NCBI RefSeq assembly: GCF_001983105.1
Contig: NZ_MOMC01000002.1
Span: forward strand, 1 to 6,655
Reading direction: 5' to 3'
From: Pseudofrankia asymbiotica
GTDB taxonomy: Bacteria; Actinomycetota; Actinomycetes; Frankiales; Frankiaceae
DNA: 6,655 bases
In this document: piece after piece, positions 1 to 4,900 of the stretch
Layout of the letters: each line of letters opens with the position of its first letter
How positions within the stretch are numbered: position 1 is the first letter of the stretch
Program-made: the position numbers and the translations under genes
The notes under the pieces: model-generated
Told to the model about the DNA's origin: nothing
Seen by the model: the letters and a program-made list of their open reading frames with translations, nothing else
The model's database searches: none

Positions 1-107
1 TCCAACTGCTCGTCAGCGGACACACCTCCGAATTCCGCATCATCGCCGCGAACTCCAGCGCATTGGCCGCACCATCAGACCCCGTCACCGTCACCACGGC
101 GGCATGA
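1..107 (+). CDS. C-terminal end of a protein ending in a fibronectin type III-like domain (5' truncated)
   Basis: The frame that opens at base 3 is read through to a TGA at 105-107 and gives 34 residues; the gene starts left of the window. Codons in this frame favour G or C in third position (CTG, CTC, GTC, AGC, ATC, GCC), as in the two genes downstream, which supports real coding. The peptide contains EFRIIAANSS and then PSDPVTVTTA just before the stop. This is the pattern of the last two strands of a fibronectin type III domain (aromatic-R-hydrophobic-x-A-x-N, then S-x-P-V-x-V-T-T). Such domains are common in extracellular actinobacterial proteins, where they act as spacers or binding modules, so the product may be secreted or surface-exposed (inference). 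Function, length and any signal peptide cannot be seen. It lies 127 bases before the next gene on the same strand, so it could be in the same operon. A short open frame of another kind is the alternative. Confidence 0.65.
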   Translation, partial: QLLVSGHTSEFRIIAANSSALAAPSDPVTVTTAA

Positions 108-234
108 CGCGCCACGGCGTCTCCAGGCGAGCAGGAGTGTCGTCCTCCGGGTGGGTCGGCCAGCGGGCCAGAGCGTCAATCCTCGACGGCGACGGCGGTG
201 ACTTCCAGAAATGGCCGTGGAGGTGGAGGCGGCG
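108..234. other. Intergenic gap with no clear promoter or terminator
   Basis: This 127-base gap separates the fibronectin-type gene from the anchored-protein gene. I see no convincing -35/-10 pair and no stem followed by a T-run. The only marked signal is the purine-rich ribosome binding site near its right end. In-frame stop TGA at 199-201 limits how far upstream the next gene can start. The gap is long enough to hold a promoter, but read-through from the upstream gene is equally possible. Confidence 0.5.
219..229 (+). promoter_or_regulatory. Shine-Dalgarno sequence for the anchored-protein gene
   Basis: Bases 219-229 read GGAGGTGGAGG, two overlapping matches to the 16S anti-Shine-Dalgarno core. 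The second GGAGG ends five bases before GTG 235, a good spacing, while it is 14 bases from ATG 244 and lies inside the frame if ATG 211 is used. ATG 211 has no purine-rich stretch in front of it (preceding bases are CTTCCAGAA). The site therefore favours initiation at GTG 235, with ATG 211 and ATG 244 as alternatives. Confidence 0.6.
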
Positions 235-1968
235 GTGAGGGCGATGCCGCACAGAGTCCACGCCGGCGTGGCGCTCCTCGGCCCCGAGGGGCTCTTCACC
301 GCGCATCGCGATGCGATCCTCGTGGGGCTGACCATCACGGCCGGGCTCATCGTCGCCGCGGTGGCCGCGCGATGGTTCTCCCGGATGGTTGGCTGGCGGC
401 GGATGGCCTCCGCCATCGCCGGCTACGTCGCCGGCGGTGTCCGCGACATCGCGAGCTTCGCGTGGGCCCCGGTCCGCTACCGGCGACGGGTGCGCTTCGC
501 CTCCCGCACGCTGCTCGACCCGGAGCTGCCGGCGGTGTGCGGTGCCGCGCTGGCCACGGTTCGCGCCGCCCTCGCCGACCAGCCCGGCCGCTGGCCGTAC
601 CTGCTGCTGGTCGGCAGGGAGATCACTGTCGGTATCGCCGGCCGGGCGTCGACGGGCGGCCCGAACTCGAGCGCCCGGGGCGCGACCAACGCCGCCGGAA
701 CCAGAGCCACCCCCTCGCCGGTCGCGGCCCCGAACGCCGCCAACCGGGCGCCCGGGGAAGAAGAAGCAACCGGGAGATGGGCCACCGCGGCTGGCCCCCA
801 GGGCGGGCGGGCCGCTCGGGGCGGCCCCGCCGCGCCGGGGCCGCGGCCGGTCACACCGCCGCCATGGCGGCTCGCCGATCCCGGCCGCTGGACAGCCGCC
901 CGCTCCGACATCCTGGCGGCGACCGCGCCACGGCGGCCCGGCGCGGACCCCGATTCCTGCCTGGTCGCCGTCGGCGTCTCCGCGTCATCCGCCGGCGACG
1001 CGCTGGTCCTGCTCGACCTCGCCGGGCTGCCGGCGGTCGGCGTCGTCGAAGGACCACAGGAGCTGTGCCGCCGCGTCACCGCGGCCATCGCGGCGCAGCT
1101 CGCCGCCGGCCTGTCACCGGCCGGGCGGCGGACACGGCTGGTGGTGACCGACGACGTCCTGCCCGGCCATGGCGGTCCGGCGCTGGCCGACGCGCTCGAC
1201 GAGTTGGCGGTGCCGACGCCGCAGGAGGATCCGACGGTATCCGGCGGCCCGGACGCCCCAAGCGGCCACGGCGCTGACCACGACGCTGGCGCCGGCGATG
1301 TGAGGACATGCCCGGACCTGACCGTTCTGGTCTGTGTCCGTCCCGCCGAGGAACAGGCGGCCCGGCTCGCGGCGCTCGTCGCGCGCGACAGCCGGCTGCG
1401 AGCGCTCGTCATCGGCGACTGGGCGGGCGCCCGCTGGCGGCTGGTCGTCGACCACCTCGCCCATCTCGAGATGCCCGAGCTCGGGATCGACTGCGACGCG
1501 GCGCCGATCGAACACGCCGTCTCCCGCGCGCTGCGCCGTGGATCCCCGCGCGCGGCGCGGCCGGACCCGCTCGACCGTGAACCCGTTCCCAACCCGGCGG
1601 ACCGGCTTCCACACGGACCCGAGCCCACGCCCGATCCAGACGAGGTGCTGACGACCATCTCCGCGCCGCCGCCGCCGTCGCCGCCGGCGCCGCCGCCGCC
1701 GTCGCCCATGGCCTGCCCGCCACCATTTCCGCCCGTCCCGGCCTCTCAGCCCACCCCGGTCCCACCGGCGTCAGCCAGACCGGGGTGGACGCCCGCCGTC
1801 GTCGCCGGCGACGACGCCCGCGCCGACGAGCCGCGCACCGGCCCAGCCCCAGCTCCCGCGGGCCTCGACGACTCCGACCTGGCCGGGCCAGGGCCGGACG
1901 AGGTCCACACCCGCATTCCGACCACCGCCGCCTCGGCGGTAGTCCCGTCCGTGGACACCCGCCCATGA
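235..1968 (+). CDS. Membrane-anchored protein with a BTAD/LysM-regulator-like cytoplasmic region and proline-rich tail
   Basis: The product is about 577 residues from GTG 235; the longest frame, from ATG 211, would give 585. Near the N-terminus one hydrophobic helix is seen (about residues 27-48, AILVGLTITAGLIVAAVAAR), followed by basic residues, so the remainder is probably cytoplasmic. After a first strand pair (WPYLLLVGREITVGIAG, about 120-136) comes an Ala/Gly/Pro-rich linker. Next is a block with LVLLDLAGLPAVGVVEG and an Ala-rich helix (about 240-305), and then LTVLVCVRPAEEQAARL to RWRLVVD and MPELGIDCDA (about 362-424). From memory, this order matches an unnamed alpha/beta region in large membrane-bound actinobacterial proteins that also carry LysM and BTAD transcriptional-activator domains; those two parts are absent here. 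I see no Walker motif or catalytic signature. The tail (about 440-577) is acidic, Pro/Ala-rich and probably disordered. The stop overlaps the start of the ATPase gene by ATGA, so a role as its partner is likely (inference). Exact function is unknown. Confidence 0.85.
   Translation: MRAMPHRVHAGVALLGPEGLFTAHRDAILVGLTITAGLIVAAVAARWFSRMVGWRRMASAIAGYVAGGVRDIASFAWAPVRYRRRVRFASRTLLDPELPAVCGAALATVRAALADQPGRWPYLLLVGREITVGIAGRASTGGPNSSARGATNAAGTRATPSPVAAPNAANRAPGEEEATGRWATAAGPQGGRAARGGPAAPGPRPVTPPPWRLADPGRWTAARSDILAATAPRRPGADPDSCLVAVGVSASSAGDALVLLDLAGLPAVGVVEGPQELCRRVTAAIAAQLAAGLSPAGRRTRLVVTDDVLPGHGGPALADALDELAVPTPQEDPTVSGGPDAPSGHGADHDAGAGDVRTCPDLTVLVCVRPAEEQAARLAALVARDSRLRALVIGDWAGARWRLVVDHLAHLEMPELGIDCDAAPIEHAVSRALRRGSPRAARPDPLDREPVPNPADRLPHGPEPTPDPDEVLTTISAPPPPSPPAPPPPSPMACPPPFPPVPASQPTPVPPASARPGWTPAVVAGDDARADEPRTGPAPAPAGLDDSDLAGPGPDEVHTRIPTTAASAVVPSVDTRP
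1663..1707 (+). repeat. Tandem 24-base proline-rich coding repeat
   Basis: Two consecutive copies of a 24-base unit (GCG, four CCG, TCG, then two further proline codons; the second copy is cut short at 1707) encode APPPPSPP followed by APPPPSP in the tail of the anchored protein. The near-identity at DNA level, including codon choice, suggests duplication by slippage. The stretch is expected to form an extended polyproline segment. Confidence 0.8.
1965..1968 (+). promoter_or_regulatory. ATGA stop/start overlap (translational coupling)
   Basis: The TGA stop of the anchored-protein gene (1966-1968) overlaps the ATG of the ATPase gene (1965-1967). There is no strong Shine-Dalgarno before this ATG (only a weak GTGGA at 1951-1955), which fits re-initiation by ribosomes finishing the upstream gene. 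This arrangement usually keeps two products at matched levels. Confidence 0.8.
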
Positions 1969-4900
1969 CGGGGCGGCCGTCCACCCCCACGGCCGTGCCG
2001 GTCACCGTCGTCCTGTCAGCCGCGGACGGCGCCGCGGCGGCCCCCCGTGACCTGGACATGGTGCTCGCGGTGGAACCCTCGACGACCGTCGCCGCCCTCG
2101 CGGCGGGCATCACCGCGCTGGCGGACGAGAGCGCGCAACCGGGGGCCGCGGCGCCAGGCCAGGCCGCGGCGCCCTCCTGGGACGTGCTCGCCGGCGAACT
2201 GGCGAACGCCGGGCCGCCCGCCCGACCCGGCGTGGTCTCCTGCCACATCGACGGGCGGTGGCACGGCTCGGAGAGCACGGTGGCCGAGGCCGGGCTCGTC
2301 GGCGGGTCCCGCATCGGCCTCGGCGTCCCCGCCGTCGAGGAACCGCCACCGTGGCGGGCGGCGGACGAGCGGGTCCGCTGGTATGAGGTGCACGCGGTCG
2401 GTGGCCCGCACGCCGGCCGGATCTGGCCGGTCGGCCCTGGCGCGCACGACATCGGCTCCGCCGCGGGCTGCGCGATCCAGCTCGACGGGCTGCCCGCGCG
2501 CGGCCCCGTGCTGCACGTCGGGCACACCGGGGAGAGCTGGCTCACCTGGCCGGCGCGCGCGCCCGGCCCGGACGAGCCCGACGCGCCGGCGACGGGGCCC
2601 AGGAGGCCGGCCGGCACGAACCACCCGACCACGAACCACCCGGCTGCGGCCCGCCTGGCCATACCGCATCCACCGGCGATGCACGGCACGGATGAGCATC
2701 GGCTGGCGATGACGACCGACGTCCGGGCGGACGAACGCGGGGCCGCGCGACGAGGGAACCAGTCCGGGGACACGCCGGACGCCATGGCGGGCATCGGCGT
2801 GCTCACGCCCGAACGCCCGGATCGGGCGGATCGGGCGGGCATCCGGGCGTCCGACGGGGATGCGGACGGCCCGGCGGCGGGCGCCCCTGCCGCCCGGCGA
2901 CCGTGGCCGCCGGGCGTCGACCTCGCCGTGGGTGACACGCTGCTGCGTCTCGTCGACCCGTTCGAGCCCGACGCGGCGGTCACCGCGTCCGTCGACATCG
3001 TCGGCCGCGACTTCAACCGGCCGCCCCGGATCGTGCCGCCGCTGCTGTTCGGCCGGCAGCGCTTTCCCACCCCGCCCACCCCGCCCACCAGGCGCCCGAT
3101 CCCCGTCCTGATGATGCTGTCGCCGATGTTGATGGGAGTGGCGTTCGTCTGGTTCTTCCACTCCGTGTTCTTCCTCGTCGTCGTCCTGATGACTCCGCTG
3201 ATGGCGATGGCGAACTGGTACACGGACCGGCGCGGCGGCCGCCGCAGGCACCGGGCGGACTCCGCCCGTTACCGGGCCAGGCGCGCGTCGACGGAACGCG
3301 TCCTGCTCGACGCCGTCGACGCCGAACGGCTCGCCCGCATCCAGGCCCTGCCCGACCCGGCCCTGGTCGTCCTCACCGCGACCGGTCCGGGCCGGCGGCT
3401 GTGGGAACGGCGCCGGTCCGACCCGGACCACCTGGTGCTGCGGGTCGGGACGATCGACCAGCCGTCCCTGGTCGAGGTCGAGGACCCGGCGGTCGACGGC
3501 TACGACCGCGAGGTCCGGTGGATCGTGCCCGACATGCCGGTCTCGGTCGACCTCGCCGGCCGCGGCGTGATCGGGCTGGCGGGCCGGTCCGACGCCCGGT
3601 ACGGGGTGGCGCGCTGGCTGGTCGCGCAGGCCGCGGTACTCCAGAGCCCACGCGACGTGCGCGTCGAGATCCTCACCGACGCCTCCGGGCGGGACCGCTG
3701 GGAGTGGGTCCGCTGGCTGCCGCACGCCCGCCCGGGGCCCGCCGACGGACCGGTCGGCGCGGCGCCGTACGCCTTCGTCGGCACGGACCCGGAGACCGTC
3801 GCGTACCGCGTCGCGGAGCTGACCGCGCTGGTGAAGGCGCGGACGAAGGCCCGCGGGTCGTCCATCGGCACGGTCCTGTTCCGCGAGCCGGACGTCGTGG
3901 TCGTGCTCGACGGCGCGCGGCGGCTGCGCGACCTGCCGGGCATCGTGCCGCTGCTCACCGAGGGACCGTCGGTGCGGGTGTTCGCGATCTGCGTCGACGC
4001 CGACGAACGCCTGTTGCCGGAGGAGTGCACGGCCGTCGTACGGGCGGACCCCGACGGCCTCACCATCCGCCAGTCCGACGCTCCCGAGGTGCGCGGGGTA
4101 CGGCCGGACATCGCCAACACCGCGTGGTGCGAGCGGGTCGCCCGCGCCCTGTGCCCGCTGCGAGACGTCACTCCGGACGAGTCCGGCGGGCTGCCGGACC
4201 GGGTCCGCCTGCTGGACCTGCTCGGCCTCGCCGGCGCCGACCAGGACGAGATGGCCCGCCGGCTCGCCGCCGCGTGGGCGGACGCGCCGGCGAGCACCCG
4301 GTTCCCGCTGGGCTCCGGCTTCGACAGCGGATTCGTCCTCGACCTCGTCCGGGACGGGCCCCACGCGCTGGTCGCCGGAACCACCGGTGCCGGGAAGTCG
4401 GAGCTGCTGCAGACGCTGGTCGCGTCGCTCGCGGCCCGCAACCACCCCGACGAGCTGGGTTTCGTCCTCATCGACTACAAGGGCGGCAGCGCCTTCCACA
4501 GCTGCGCCCGGCTGCCGCACACGCTCGGCATGGTGACCGACCTGGACGAGGCGCTCGCCACCCGGGCGCTGGAGTCGCTCGCCGCGGAGCTGCGCCGCCG
4601 CGAGGAGACGCTCGCCGCGGTGACCGCGAAGGACCTGACGCACTACCGGTCGCTGCGCGCCGCGGACCCGGCCCTGCCAGCGCTCGGCCGTCTCGTCATC
4701 GTCATCGACGAGTTCGCGACGCTGGTACGCGAGGTGCCGGACTTCGTGCCGGGACTGGTCAGCCTCGCCCAGCGGGGCCGCTCGCTCGGGGTGCACCTGG
4801 TGCTCGCGACGCAGCGGCCAGCGGGCGCGGTCACCACCGACATCCGCGCGAACACCAATCTGCGGATCGCGCTGCGGGTCACCGACACCACGGAGAGCTC

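Noticed and set aside
106..121. Hairpin GACGC-GCCACG-GCGTC right at the stop of the upstream gene
   Set aside because: The stem is only five base pairs and no T-run follows. Such short inverted repeats are frequent by chance in DNA of this GC content, so it does not support a terminator.
198..1277. A 359-codon forward frame overlapping the anchored-protein gene
   Set aside because: The product is almost entirely R, G, A and P without hydrophobic core patterning, while the overlapping frame from 235 has a membrane helix and regular strand/helix blocks and connects to the ATPase by ATGA.
1409..3223. A 604-codon reverse-strand frame spanning the junction of the two main genes
   Set aside because: It crosses both forward genes, has low-complexity S/R/G/A composition and no family resemblance.
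2016..4796. A 926-codon open frame on the reverse strand
   Set aside because: It lies wholly opposite the ATPase gene, whose frame encodes recognisable FtsK motifs. Its predicted product is rich in R, G, E, V and H with no recognisable domain, as expected for an antisense frame in very GC-rich DNA.
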